Below are positions 11,701 to 24,200 of a DNA stretch of 64,000 nt, piece after piece (position 1 is the first letter of the stretch; every line of letters starts with the position of its first letter). Source of the stretch: Sarcocystis neurona (lineage: Eukaryota > Apicomplexa > Conoidasida > Eucoccidiorida > Sarcocystidae). A program made the position numbers and the translations under genes. Below the pieces are notes generated by a model that was not told the DNA's origin, did not search any database, and saw only the letters and a list, made by a program, of their open reading frames with translations. The DNA is taken from assembly GCA_000727475.1 (NCBI GenBank), contig KL647289.1, forward strand, positions 5,150,019 to 5,214,018. Reading direction: 5' to 3'.

Positions 11701-13005
11701 CTGTCTGCCTGTGTCGGCGTGAGGCTGTGGGTGTGGGTAAACGAAAACACATTCGTACGCGTCGGTGCAAGATAATGACGGGCATGTGCCTAAGACAGCC
11801 AGCAGATGTAAACCATACGCGCGCATGTGCAGGCAGGGTGCCCCTATAAACAAGGAAGTTAGAAACGGACAGGAGTGAGAAAATGCTTCCGAACGATTTA
11901 TAAACGAAGCAAGAGTAGAGGCCCGCCTACGGTGTAGAAGAAGGAAAGTGTTCGAGTGGAAGAATGTGTGCTACCACGTATTTTTTGTGCATGGGTGTGC
12001 ATTGCAATTTGTTCTACACATAACCGCGTCTGCTCCACCAACTCACGCGCTAGCGCAGACGACTGTGGGTGAGCGTCGTCTGCATTCCTTGGACGTTCGT
12101 CTCGCTGCTAGTTGCTTGCGAACACTTTTCAGCAACAGACAGCGAACTTCCTTAGCCGCGCGTCGCTGGACGACCACGCGGTATCACCTACACGAACATA
12201 CTTACACAAGTGCCGACAGTTACACTCGGATTCAAAGTGCAAGGGACCGTACTTGTAGACGTGTAGAAGACGGGAAGCATTTGTGCAGATGGAGAGGTGT
12301 ACACACCCAAGCAGTCAGATAAAGAGAGACAGCACACACACTGACACAGGGACACACAGGCAGTCTATAACAGTGTAACGACCGGTATGCGGCCGACCAT
12401 ACACACTTCTCACACAACCTTTATCCGGCACCTACTCTGTGGCGCGGCTCACCCTCGCTCGGCGCAAGGCAGTCCTTTTCTAAGCAGGCAAAGACACCTG
12501 AGTGCGCCGGTAAAGGGTCACACGCAAGACACGCCCGTGCAATTTATTCAGTTCCACATACGCACACATATGTATATAGACCTATCACTGCAGATATCTC
12601 TCTCTTTGTATACATACATGCCAAATTACCTGTATCTTTTTGTATATGTAGGTGTACCTGTACATATGCATCGACCTCGGTGGCTTTATTCTTCACGCAC
12701 TGTTTTTGATAAACCTCTGCTACGAGACTAAGCGAAGCCGAAATAGGATAGTATGAAGATACAAGGAACTTCAGCGTCTCTAGAGTTCCATGTGTACACA
12801 GAGTCACACACGTCCGCATGCGCAGTAGCTCTTCCTCACGTACACACAGACGGAGCACACATCTGCATAGAAAAGTTACGTCCTGTTCGATAAAGTTTTG
12901 AAGCGGAGGCAAATGCAGACGCCTTTTTCCGACGGTCACCGGTGCTTGCCAGGTGTACGGCTCTTTTAACATATGCTCACCGTGTATACACAGAGACACA
13001 CGTGC

Positions 13006-13024
13006 ATATATATATATATATATA
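13006..13024. repeat. (AT)n microsatellite next to (CA)n
   Basis: An alternating A/T run of about 19 bases, flanked by GAGACACACACACACACTCACA-like sequence downstream and ACACGTGC upstream. Confidence 0.9.
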
Positions 13025-13264
13025 CATAGAGAGAGACACACACACACACTCACATCCGCACACATAGAATTCGACAACGGAAGAACGAAGGGCACCGTTG
13101 AAGGCGGCACGCAGGCACGTACGTAAACCCTCCCGGGTGTACACACACCTGAAGACGCAGGTTTTACACGAAGAGCCTGCTTGCACGGTGGTGCCACAAA
13201 ATCCCGTTACAGCGCGGCGACAGCACACAGGTGCAGCCAGAATGCACAGAATAAAGTTGCTTAG

Positions 13265-13691
13265 TTACACAATATCACCCAGCCAACGCCTGTACGCGTG
13301 CAGCTCATTATACACACTTGTGCTCGCACGGCTAAATATAGATACACGTTGCTGATGGGCGCCTTCACATAGTTGGATAAGTAAATCCAGATGTGATCCT
13401 AATGTGTTTGCAGGGTCATCGAAGGGAATGTTTTGCTGCAGGAAGAATCGGCAGGCGCAGGAGTCAGCTGTTCTTCTGCTGCTGCTCTGGCCTCTCATCC
13501 TGCTGCTGCTCTGACTCTGCAACTGCTTCTTCTGGACCGTCTGCTCCTCCTTCCTTGAAAGAGGTCTACTGCCGCTGCTGCTTCTGCTGCTTCTGTCACG
13601 TCTGCTGTTGCGTCCCCTGAAGAAGACGTCTACCGTTGGTTCTGCTGCCGCTCCTTTGCGCTGCTGCCACACGGCCACTGGAGCGGTAGGT
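13265..13691. other. 3' flank of the ATG16-like gene with an open frame of doubtful meaning
   Basis: A minus-strand frame runs from 13678 to 13265. Part of it is Ser/Arg-rich CAG sequence. A later part, after a strong acceptor (TTCTTCCTGCAG near 13440), reads QNIPFDDPANTLGSHLDLLI, which looks protein-like. It could be an exon of an alternative transcript or of another gene. The ATG16-like frame already stops at 13692 in the expected place at the end of the last WD40 blade, so I do not join them. Confidence 0.3.
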
Positions 13692-16600
13692 TCACTCCCA
13701 AAAGCAGACGCTGCCGTCTCTGTTGCCGGTAACGAGGTGCTGCAGCTGCCAATCGAGACACATTATTTCACTAGCTTGGGAATGCATGCACACTGGGGGC
13801 TGCCACTCTTCAGCTGCTGCGAAAAGTTCGTCTGCGGCTGTTCTGCCGCCGCTGCTGCTGCATCGCAGCTCCTGCAGCACCTCGGCACGGGTGCGGTGCG
13901 CCCAACCTCGCGAGAAATGCAGCGCCTGCTGCCGCTTCGCTGCTGATCCTTGATAGTGTGCGTGTTTCCCCTGCAGTCGCTGCTGCTGCAGACCATTCGC
14001 GCTGTTGCCTTCCCCTCCCAAGCCACCAAGCACACCAGCAGCAGCGCCTTTTTCAGCACCAGCAGCGCGCTGCTGCAACAGTCTGGTGCGCGCACGCAGC
14101 CGCTCCTCTGCAAGCGACCAGCAAAACACATGCGGCCCCGCTGCTGCCACGACGTAGTTTCCATCTGGCGAAAAACTCGGCGCCGCCTGCACCACGTTGT
14201 AGCGCATTTCGATATGCAGCAGCGCGTACACCTCTCGACAGTCCCGGACGTCCACTACTTTCACCTATAAGGCCCAGCAACAAAGCAAGCAACCACACGC
14301 GCACAGCAGTCGCTCCATGCCAGGCCCCCCCCTCCCACGCAAAAAAACTTTGTATATACACACACATGTCTACATATACGTCCACATAGAAGGATGTAGT
14401 AGGAGCACGTAGGAGACACAAAAATTGCAGACAAGCATGGGTGCGCGTCATAGGGCCTCCTCTTCAGGTGCGTGGGCCAACAGACGAACGTGTACGTGGG
14501 ATGATGAACATTCATGTAGTGTCTACAGAGACTGGGGCGCGAACGCATCTCTGCGCAGGCAAAAGGAGACACACACTTGTATACCCATGTATACATGTGT
14601 GTGTATGCGCGTACACACACGCGCACTTTAGCTCGAGCAATTTTGGCTACGCACAGCCTCTAAACATCTTCACATACATCCAAGTCGCTTGTTATCGTGA
14701 GTGTCTGCGGGTGGGCGCGGGCGCCACTTTTCAACGCTGAAGGGTGGCTTGCTGCCGCTCCTGCCGCTACTGCTGCCAGGGTGCGGCTGTACACAACACG
14801 GCGGCAACCGGAGAAAAGAAGAGCATGGAATAAGCGAGTCTTTTCTTTCTTACTTGCTTGTCTTTGCCCACGGAGACGAGCCACTGGCCAGAGGGATGGA
14901 AGGCCAGGCCGACGGCGGGCTCTCCCTCGTGTAGTTGCAACGTGGTGATCTTCTCTCCCATTTCTGCGCGGGCGTTGATGAGGGACACAGCGCCGCTCTG
15001 GTGCGCAGCAGCTAGCCACTCGCCGCAGGGAGAAGCTGCAGCAAACGTTACTGCGGAAGGCAACTTCGTAGTCTTCACGCATGCGCTTCTCTCCACGTCC
15101 CAGAAACGTACCGTCCTATCTAGCCCGCTGCTCCACAGCGTCGCGCTACCTTCGCCGCCGGCCCCTCGCAGTGCCCGACTCACCAGCCGCTCTAAGGCGC
15201 GAGGCACGCCTCTTCGGCTTCCTCCTCCTGACCCTGCTCCTGAAAGGCCGCGGCTTTTGTCGGCAACAAAGCCTGCAGCTGTCGACGCTGAACTTCCGCC
15301 TTCAGCAGCGAGCGCACCACCACCGACAGGGTAAGACGCGCCTGAGGGACTGCGTTGGAGAAGACCTGCATGTGACGCTGCGGGGGACGGGGACGAATCC
15401 GCAGCAGCCGCTGCTGTCCCGCTGCTGGCGCCGGCTGGAGCACTTGTAACCAGCCATCGACTGCCGCCTTCGCCTCTTTTTCCCCCGTACTCGCGGTCCT
15501 CGGCTGCCGCTGCTGCTGTGTTGCTGCTGCCGCGAAAACTGTTGCTACTGCTGGACGATACGGAATACGAGCAGGAGGAAGGGGACGACGGAGGAGGGAC
15601 CGACACATCATCAGCAGCAGCAGCGCGCAGGAAGCCGCACGCAGTGATGCGGCCGCTGTGGCCTTTGAGAGAAGCAACTACCCGTTGGTTTAGCGTATCG
15701 ACAGTGTAGAGCGAGACATCTGCAGCAGCCACAACAGCAAGTGGGCGATCCGCAGCAGCGTCCACGCAGAGCAGCGGAGACTTGAACGGGGAAACAAGGA
15801 AAGAGTACGCAAGAAAGCCTCGCGTTGCGTCCACGAGCGCGAGAAAGCCGTCCTGTCCGCATGTCAACACAAAGTCGTTCGAATGTCCGTAAGCAGTTGC
15901 AGCACAAGCAGCATTTCTTCTGTCTCCTACTCCTCTTTCTGCAGCTTCCCCTGCCCTTGCCGCGGCCGGTTGCGCGTCCTCCTGCCCTTCCTCGTCTCCC
16001 TCTTCATCTGCTGCTCCAGGCTCCGGCTGCCCGCCCCACATCTCTGCTGGTGCGCGTTGTTGGCGGTGGCCGCGGTAAGAAGACGATGAAGAGCGGAAAG
16101 AATAGTGAGAAGAGAGCGACAACGACGAGGAAGAAGAAGAGGGCTTCGAACAAACATTCAACAACTGGAAGCTCCATAACCGTGGAACAGCGCAGCATGC
16201 ATGCACTGGACCTTGATGTGCCAGCAGCCGTTGTCGCACGCGCACCGGAGGCTGCGCGATCATCCGAGACTCAACCGGAGATAAAAAAGCACCAGTACCT
16301 TCGGTTGCCGCCCCACCTGCCGCTGTTCCTCCTCTTCTCCTGTCGTTTGTACGAAGAATTCCCTCCCGGAAGCACCCTGCCACCGGGCACTCTACAGCAG
16401 GACGTGCAAACGCAGCCACCACTGCTGCTGCTGCAGCAGCGGGACCAGGGGCCCCGGTTGAGTGACGTGCTGCAGCCTCCCCCGCAGGTGTGACAACAGC
16501 ACCTGGTGTCGTTGTGGGCGGGGCTGCCGCCGCCGCAGCAGCAGTTTGCAGCAGCGCCGAGAAGTCAGCAGGAAGGGACGGAGGACGAGCGCTGCCGTCA

Positions 16601-19600
16601 GAAGGAGTAACACCCCCTGGTGCGGCGTCGTCTTTGTTACACGGAGCAGTTGCTGCGGCAGGTGAAGAAGCGGCGGTGACCGGTAGCACAGTCGCAATAG
16701 CACCAGGAGCAGAGACACTGTGCGTGTTGGCTGCTCTGCCGTCTGAAGGTCGTGGAGCAGCAGCAGTGGCCCCAGCAACTTCATTAACAGCACCAGCAGC
16801 AGCCAAGAAAGCAGAACGAGCAGTGTCTTCAGACGCGGGCAGCGACAGACCAGACGCAGCAGCCGAGGGCGCAGAAGAAGGCGCACTGGAGACGTGTACC
16901 AACGACTTGTTGATGCTAGATTCTGCAGCGGCGACACACCCCTCTGTGCGACGTTCACATGGAGCAGCAGCAAAGTTCCCTCGTATAGAAGCAGCAGGGC
17001 GCCCCACATCTGAAGCAGCATGCGCAGCAGCAGGGCTAGCAGCGGAAGCAGAGACAGCACCAGATGCAGGAGAGACACCGCGCGTAGCCCGAACAGCAGC
17101 AGCAGAACTGCCACCAGCAACCGAAGCAGCAGCGGATGTGAATGACCCTCTACGAGACGCTGCCTGTCGCGGTTCACGACTTGTTGGAGCGTCAGACTGC
17201 TGCGGCGGACGGCGCTCGCTGCTACTGTGGCGACTGTGTGCGGTATACCCCACTACTCCCCATTCCTCGTCTTCTTCTACTGCAGCTGTCTCCAAGGCTG
17301 CTAAGCGTGCTGCATCGCTTGAGGAGAGACGCTTGGCAGGGACAGGGGTCGTGGCTGCTGCTGCGGCCGCTCTTGCGCCTGCAGACGTCACCTGCCCTGC
17401 TGCTGTTGCTGCTTGCAACGCCCCTGCGCCACCGGTAGAGCTGCTGCTGCCGCTGCCAGGGACAGCAGCGGCGGGCCTCGAGCCCGGCGACCCGCGCAGC
17501 ACCGTCCTGCTGGCTCCACGCGCCCAGGACGGAGACAGCGACAACAACTGCAACAGAGGATTGACTACTGAAGGTCTGCTGCTACTGGTGCTTTTGCTTG
17601 TTGCCTCCGCCGTACCTGTTGTTGCTGGTGCCGCACTCGCTGCACCAGGTTTGTGAGGAGAAGTTCGTGACGAAAATGCTGCCGGCGTCTTCCCAGAAAA
17701 AGCAGGAGCACCAGCACCAGGTGCAGCACCACCAGAAGGAAGAACAGCTGTAGGCGAAGAAAAAGCAGCAGCAGATGAGCAAGCAAGTCCAGAACTAGCG
17801 GAAGCACCACCACCAGAGACAGCAGCTGCGAGGCCAGTTGTCGAAGTTCTCACAGTCGAACGGCCGGAGAGGTCATCTGGTGCTGCTGCATCCGCTGTCG
17901 CACCCCGCCCAGCACAGAGGGCAGCACCAGCAGGACGGAGACTATCCTGAAGAAGAGGAGATGGACCAGGAGCAAGGGTCCCTCTAGGCGGCAACACGCT
18001 GGCAGCTGCAGCAACCTCACCCGTCCCTTCTGCAGCCTCACGAGGATATTTACTTTTTCCAGCGCTCCCGCTCCCACACGTTCCATCTTGTTTCCCTTGC
18101 GTGCGATCGTCGGCTGCTACGTCCAGCCACTGCATCCGGCCGTTGTGATTCTGGGGAAGAAGTCCTGTTGCTGCTGATGCTGCACCTTGTTCTGGCTGCT
18201 CGGTTCCATCTGTAGGTGCTGCTTCAGCACCCCTAGTCCCCTGCAAATGCTGTTCGGGCGCAGCCCACTGAGACGGCTCTGCCGTCGCCGCAGTTGCCGC
18301 CTCACTTTCTGCTGACCGCACTTTAGCAGCACTGTCCAGCCGAGTCTCCCCTTCGTCTGCCCCTGCCGCAGCTGTTGTCCTCTCTACATCCGCTGGTCCA
18401 CTACCTGCTGCCACCTCCTGATGCAGCTTCTCGAGCAGCAGGCTTCCGTCACTGCCACTGCCGCCACGTACCGCGGTTGTTCCGTCGCTAACGGGTCCGT
18501 AGATGCATCTTCCACTACCTTCCGACAAAGCTTCTCCTTGCTGCTGCTGCTCCTCGTCCTCCTGCTGCTGCAGTTCGTCTGCGTCTTGCTGCTGCTGTTG
18601 TTCCGAGTCCACATCGGTATGATGGACTGGCGCCAGTTGCTGGTGCTGCTGCTGGTGCATGAGTGACACGTAAAGCTGCTGCACCTCATTAAGACGTACG
18701 GCTTCTGCTTCTTTATGCCGCAGCAGCTCTCTCAAGTATCTCTCATTTTCTAGGGCTCTCTCCATCCCTTCCTGCTGTGCTGCATGCAGCGCCTTGCTCA
18801 AATGTTTCCGTTCACTCTGAAGGAGAAAACAGGCTTTCTTCGACTCTGCTATTTCCTTCTCCTTCTCCTTCAGTTCTTCTTCGCGCTCTGCTACAAGTCG
18901 CCGCAGCACACCGTTCTCACTTGTTTTCTCCTCCAGTTGCTTCTGCAGCTGCTCCACCTGCTGCTGCAGCAGCTGCACTGCGAGACTGTTCTCGTGCTGC
19001 TGCTGCAGCACAGCTGCTGCTACAGCGGCGAAATCTCCTGACTCGCCTGCGCTTGCCCCTGCGATCGAGGGGGAAAAAGGCGGGAGCCCTGCTGCAGCTG
19101 CTCCAGCGGCGCCAGCCCCAGACCCCTCCTGACTGCCGCTGCTATTTCTGCCAGTAGCGAGCACGCCGCACAACGCAGACAGCGAAGAAGACGCCAGCAG
19201 GCGCAGCTGCTGCATCTGCTGCTGCTGAAGCTGCTGCTGTACCTCTTGCTGCAACAGAAACTGCAACTGCAGTGCTTCCCTGCTGCCCACCAGCGTCGTT
19301 GCTGCTGCGTCTCTGCTCCTCTCTCCAGATCCCGAAGGTGCCATCACCCGGCTGCTGCTGCTGAAGCTCGATTCACTCCTTGCAAGACCTGCTTGCACGA
19401 CGTTGCTGCTGCTACCTGCTACACGCAGAGTGCCGACTCGGCGAAGATGACGCGTGATAGAAGAGGCAGTGAAGCTGCTGCTGTTGAGGCTGCCAGCAGG
19501 CGTCGCCCCTGGAGTTGCTGCTGTTGCTGTGCCAGGAGTCCTTCTTGCTGCTTCTTGTTTCCTTGGCAGCGGAGCTGCAGCAGCGCTGCTGCTCGTCCCT

Positions 19601-20022
19601 GCTGCTTCACCTGCAGCTGGGAAGAGAGCAGAAAAAGAAGCTTGTCTTCCTGCGCCATCGTGAAGTGCGGCAGCACCTGCGTTCTGCTTCACTGCAAATG
19701 CAGCACCACGTGCTGCGGAAGTGGCTGCTGCTCCTGCTGCTGCTCCTGATGGTGCAGCAGCAACGCCACCACCAGAGGTACAAAATTGCGGGTTCCCTCT
19801 TCCTCTCGCTGCTGCTGTCGCTGCAGCTGCTATCTCGGTCGCCCCTGTTGCTGCTGCCGTTGACGCAGCAGCAATCGCAACGGCAGACGCATTGGCAGCA
19901 AGCAGGCGCTTGCCCTCTGCCTGTGCAGACGCGTAAGCAGCAACCACTGGACGAAACCAGGTGCACTGGACCCGATCGCGAAGACCCACTCGTCGAAGAA
20001 AAACATACTCCCATGATGGCAT
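13692..20022 (-). CDS. ATG16L: ATG16-like autophagy protein: ATG5-binding helix, coiled coil, WD40 propeller
   Basis: Two exons: 20022-14854 and 14264-13692. The intron 14853-14265 (CAA|GTAAGA donor, TTATAG acceptor) is phase 0 and joins SVGKDKQ to VKVVDVRDC inside a WD40 blade. Residues 4-30 fit the ATG5-binding helix of ATG16 proteins: W4, LRDRVQ at 14-19, F23, Y30. Residues about 345-455 form a heptad coiled coil (QLLQQQVEQLQKQLEEK). WD40 repeats run from about residue 1264 to the end at 1913, including LDRTVRFWDVERSACVKT and FSPDGNYVVAAAG, in the order seen in ATG16L1; the stop falls right after the last blade (GSVCFWE). Known role: ATG16 scaffolds ATG5-ATG12 to direct ATG8 lipidation. 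It is about three times the usual length because of Ala/Ser/Gln runs. The frame stays open upstream to 20766; I chose 20022 because it places the helix at the N-terminus, as in the family. Confidence 0.72.
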
Positions 20023-21170
20023 CCCCGCGACGTAGTTATTGCTGCTGCAACGGGGCCTCCTGCTGCGTGGAGGGCGTCCTGCAGCAACAAGCGCAGCTCC
20101 TACCACGTGGCTACATGGTGACGCTACGTGGGGCCTGCCCTGATTACAGTAAAGGACGCAAGAGCCGTCTGCTGCTCCTCCCGCCCCTCCTGCTGCACAT
20201 GTTTCCGCAGCTGCGACAGGTGCTGCTGCTGCTGCTCCTGCAGCGGGGCGGGTGTTGCTGTGGCGGCGCTCCCGACAGCCGGTAGATGCAGCAGAAATGA
20301 GGTCTTTCGCGTGGGGGGAAGAAGCGGGCGCGTTTTCGTCCGCAGGGCCAGCTGCAGTAACTGGCGCAGGAGACGCAGTACTAGCTGCAGCAGACGCAGG
20401 GAGAGACTCCTCAGCTACAGCAGCAGAAGCAGCACAAGGTGCAAGTGCTGCAGTTGCGGCTGCAGCAGCAGCTGGTCTGTCGGCACGGGGAAGAGACGCA
20501 GCGGCGGCAGTTGATGGGGCCGGTGAAGCGGCAGGACTGGGACCTGCAGGGGCTGCAACAGCAGCAGGTGTGAGGAAAACAGCAGCAGCAGGTGCTGCAG
20601 CTCGGGAACACGAAGATGCAGTGGCTTCCCTGGATATGGAAGAGGCACGGTGAGAAGAAACGGTGCTGTGGGAGAGGGCGGAAGAAGCAGCAGCTGGAGA
20701 CGAAGGCAGAAGTGACATCAGAAATACAAGGAAAACAAAGAAGGAGCACGCACAGCTGCGGAGCAAGTGGGGAGGCAGCGGCGCTGAGTACGAAGATCAA
20801 CGGATACTCTCGGTAAGCAGATATTCTCAAAAAGCGGGGAAGAGACGGCAGACTAACAAAAAATCAGGAACCGACGACGGAGAGAACATCCGCGATACGG
20901 AGGAAGGGACACAAGTTATCCCACCAAGAGAACGAGACCAAGAGAGTTACTAGTTGAAATGTCGTGGACAGATTCTCGCCACATAGGCTAGTCAAAGAAA
21001 TCTTCCGGATCCTACTGGCGATGATGCGCTACGGATGTATATCTAGTACATATACAAACACGCTTATAGTATATATATATACATATACGTATCCTGCAGG
21101 GGAGGTCTGTTGGTTAGAAGAGAGCGAGTTCTAAAAATCTCCTTAGGAAAGTGACGGTCGATACTCACAT

Positions 21171-21262
21171 AGATGCAGATGGATATCTGTATAAAGACAT
21201 TATGATGTGTGTACGTAGATGCAGATGGATATCTGTATAAAGACATTATGATGTGTGTACGT
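21171..21262. repeat. Perfect 46-bp tandem duplication
   Basis: Two identical 46-base units (21171-21216 and 21217-21262), each starting AGATGCAGATGGATATCTGT and ending GTGTGTACGT. Perfect identity implies a recent duplication. Confidence 0.95.
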
Positions 21263-24200
21263 AGTAGTGCGCGGAATGGCTAAGGAAGAAAAGTTCCACC
21301 TGGGAAAGAACGGATGTTGCAACAGTAACTGGAGGAAACAGAAAGAGTTGAAAATCTCTTCGCACATGAAAATGGCAGATGCACACATACGTATAAACAT
21401 GGAGAAGCAATGCATACGGTAAAGCCAGCTGCTTGTCGGACTGCGCAGGAATATAAAAAGAGCACCAACTTTCTTCGGTGCCGCGTTATCAACTTTGCTC
21501 TTCTACTGAGAAGGCCGTCTTCTTGCTCGTTGTTTTCTTTCTGGAGCGAGGCAGCCCGGTAATGCAGCTGACTGAAGAAAAGTAGGCGTGTATCCATAAA
21601 GTGAGTGAACTTCAAGCCACTGAGCGCAGTGGAGAACAACCAGTCACGCGGGTTGCTCGTTGGGAAGCCAGAAGTGCAGAGCAGGCAAGCGGTATGTTCA
21701 CGGGCACCTGTATGGCTGCAATGGAAAAGTTACACTGCATTGAGGACCGTAAACGTCGATAACGCTGCAGATCAAAACATCGTCGTTTTCCTGCTACTTT
21801 GCTGGCTGCAATAAACGGCAGACGGAAACGGTTATTCCTTGCCGTTCCGAACTGGAGTGCGTCAAAAGTAGTAATCTCCTGCGTAGCACCCGCTGCGTAC
21901 AGATACGCCTACCACAAGAAAGACGCGGAAGAAGTAAGGACGGCAGCCTTAGCCTCTCCTGGTGCGGTAGACGAGCGGGAGAAAACGGGACTAGGCAAAC
22001 GACCTTCACCCAGAATAAGAAACTCCCATACACCATACTGCTCCGCGTGACGTGCTGACAGGGCTTCCAGTGAGGAAGAGTAGCAATTTTCGAACAGTCT
22101 CTACTTTGACTCTCTTTGTGGTGAACCAGAAGGTTCACTCTAATCGCTTCCGTACTAAGGACAGACACTATCAGTCATTGGCTCGGCGTAGTCACAAAAA
22201 GGGACCGGTGTAATTCAGCGTCGGCCAAGCATAATTGCTTTGGTAACAGTGAAAGGGACGCGTGGGACGCCGGGAGGAAAAGGTGAAAGATTTAGCGGGA
22301 TAAACAGATATTATGGTTGGCGGATGGAGAGTTTCCCTTGAGAGGAGACTTAGATGTTAACTTGACACGTGAAGGGAAAGTGTGGTTACTGTGCTCGAAC
22401 GGACAAATCTGACACTGCTAGCGACGGCAGCTGGAGAATACGATTGTCTGAGAAGAGATACATCGAAGGAGGCTTTGCATCAATTTTCGCACAACAATGC
22501 AAGGAATGGAAATAGCAGAACGCACGGCAAGACGTCCAACAGGATAGTCGCCTACACTCCAAGATCTGTGTCAGGACAGGCGGCAAACCCACGGGGTGAA
22601 ACGCACACGGGTCAAAGAAAGCAGAACATCTGTTTACATGGACAACAATGGTAACACTACTTAATTCTGCAGAGCTGAAGAAGTCGGGGACCAACAGAAG
22701 TCGAGAATATGTAACGTTTAGGCGAGTGTTCAGTGAGGACATTGTACTAGCGACGACGCTGCCTAGGGGGAAATAGACACAAAAAGGTACTAGACGGCTA
22801 GTTTGCGGAAGAATTATCTAGTAATGAGGAACGCAGAATAAAAGGCACGCAAAAAATGAAAAAAATGGGTCGTGCTTTGTTTTAAAGCCTGTTAAATGCA
22901 CAAGCGGAGTAAGCGGGCCCGGCATACGGAACGCATAATGCGACGAACCCTCCCATGTGCATGTTGACGTACTTGGTTCCTCTAAACAAAAATGAACGTA
23001 GGTGTGTACCGTACACATGTATATAGGAATGCATGTATGTGCCTGCGTGTGCAGCCACGTGCACACAATTCAAAGAGAGAGCGCCAGCCTGACCATCACA
23101 CGGCCACCTCATCGTACAAGTAAGTCACTGTGCCCGTTGTCCTGTAGGTGTATGGTGTCGAGGAAGAGCAGCACACAGTACGAAGGCATCCTCCCGTACG
23201 CCGCAGTGTAGCTGTCAAAATCAAGGTGCAGACGTACAGGCACATCAACGTACGGTCGAAGCACCTCTACCGAAGGGGCTCATACCTGTGGAGCAGTATT
23301 GATCAATGTATCAGAGCACACCCACCCATATGTACGGAATTGCTGTGCGTGCTAGAGTCTGTATATACAGACGACCCGTGTGTGGTCGCCTGGTGCCAGC
23401 CTTACGCACCCCTCCTTCACATGCGTACTTGTATTTACTGGTGCCTTACTCTCCGTAACTCCATCTGCGTTGCAAAGCAGTCCCAGTGTATATGGCTCTG
23501 CACTTTTAAGCGAAGCACCCACTCCACTTTCTGCACTATGTTGAGAAGCAGTGCGGATGCCTTAGTCATCGGTAGGCCTGTTCCATGTATAAAGAAAGAT
23601 ACAGCTATGGAGGTCTTTGAATCATACGGAGAGAGTAAGAGAGATACGTAAATATTTATGTTGCATCAATACATGAAGACAAGGACGTATATATCCACGC
23701 GTCTATGTGTATACAAGTTATGGTATATCTAACTGTATATACAATGAAAGAGAGAGAGTCAGCGTAACGCAGAAAACGAGAATTATAACCGGCCGGCCCC
23801 TTGTACAGCAGCATCTGATATGTGTGATCACGTAACTGCACTTAACGCATGTAGCGGGTGGACCCGCAGAGAGGCAGGACTCACGGTAGTCGTCAACAAG
23901 TGGGATGACTTCCACCCCCCCATGCCCACTGAATAGCGTAACGCTACCAATTTCAACGTCAAAGATCAAAGGAAATACGCGGGGGTTCTGAGGTGCGTAG
24001 AGGCGAAGACACAGATTTTTAACAAGCTGATCCACATCCCATCACACGTGTAGCTCTCAACAGTACGTGCTTGCATGCGCATACGCATTAGACACTTCAG
24101 CATTCTCTACGCGTGTGCAATATTCGCACTAGTAATGCAGCCACGCTTCATCAATTCGGCAGCTTTGTCGTAGTACCCCTGCCCATACACCAGTGTAGTA

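Larger units (their letters stand above)
5608..13264. other. 7.7 kb gene-poor region of degenerate simple repeats
   Basis: Every frame on both strands is short and dominated by Tyr/Thr/His/Arg/Cys/Ile codons, the signature of alternating TA/CA/CG sequence. Frequent words are variants of TACACGTGTGTA and ATACGTAC. I found no exon with convincing composition plus splice sites. It contains a 65-bp tandem duplication (6887-7014) and (AT)n runs at 8697-8722 and 13006-13024. It separates the Gln-rich gene from the ATG16-like gene. Confidence 0.55.

Noticed and set aside
13265..13678. Extension of the ATG16-like protein beyond its stop
   Set aside because: Joining would need an intron of about 18 bases, and the frame at 13692 already stops where ATG16 propellers end.
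16490..17656. 388-codon Ala-rich plus-strand ORF
   Set aside because: Antisense of the Ser/Ala-rich region of the ATG16-like gene, with no independent support.
23148..23651. 167-codon plus-strand ORF
   Set aside because: Cys/Arg/Thr-rich composition, no motif, no homologue recalled, and it lies in degenerate simple sequence.
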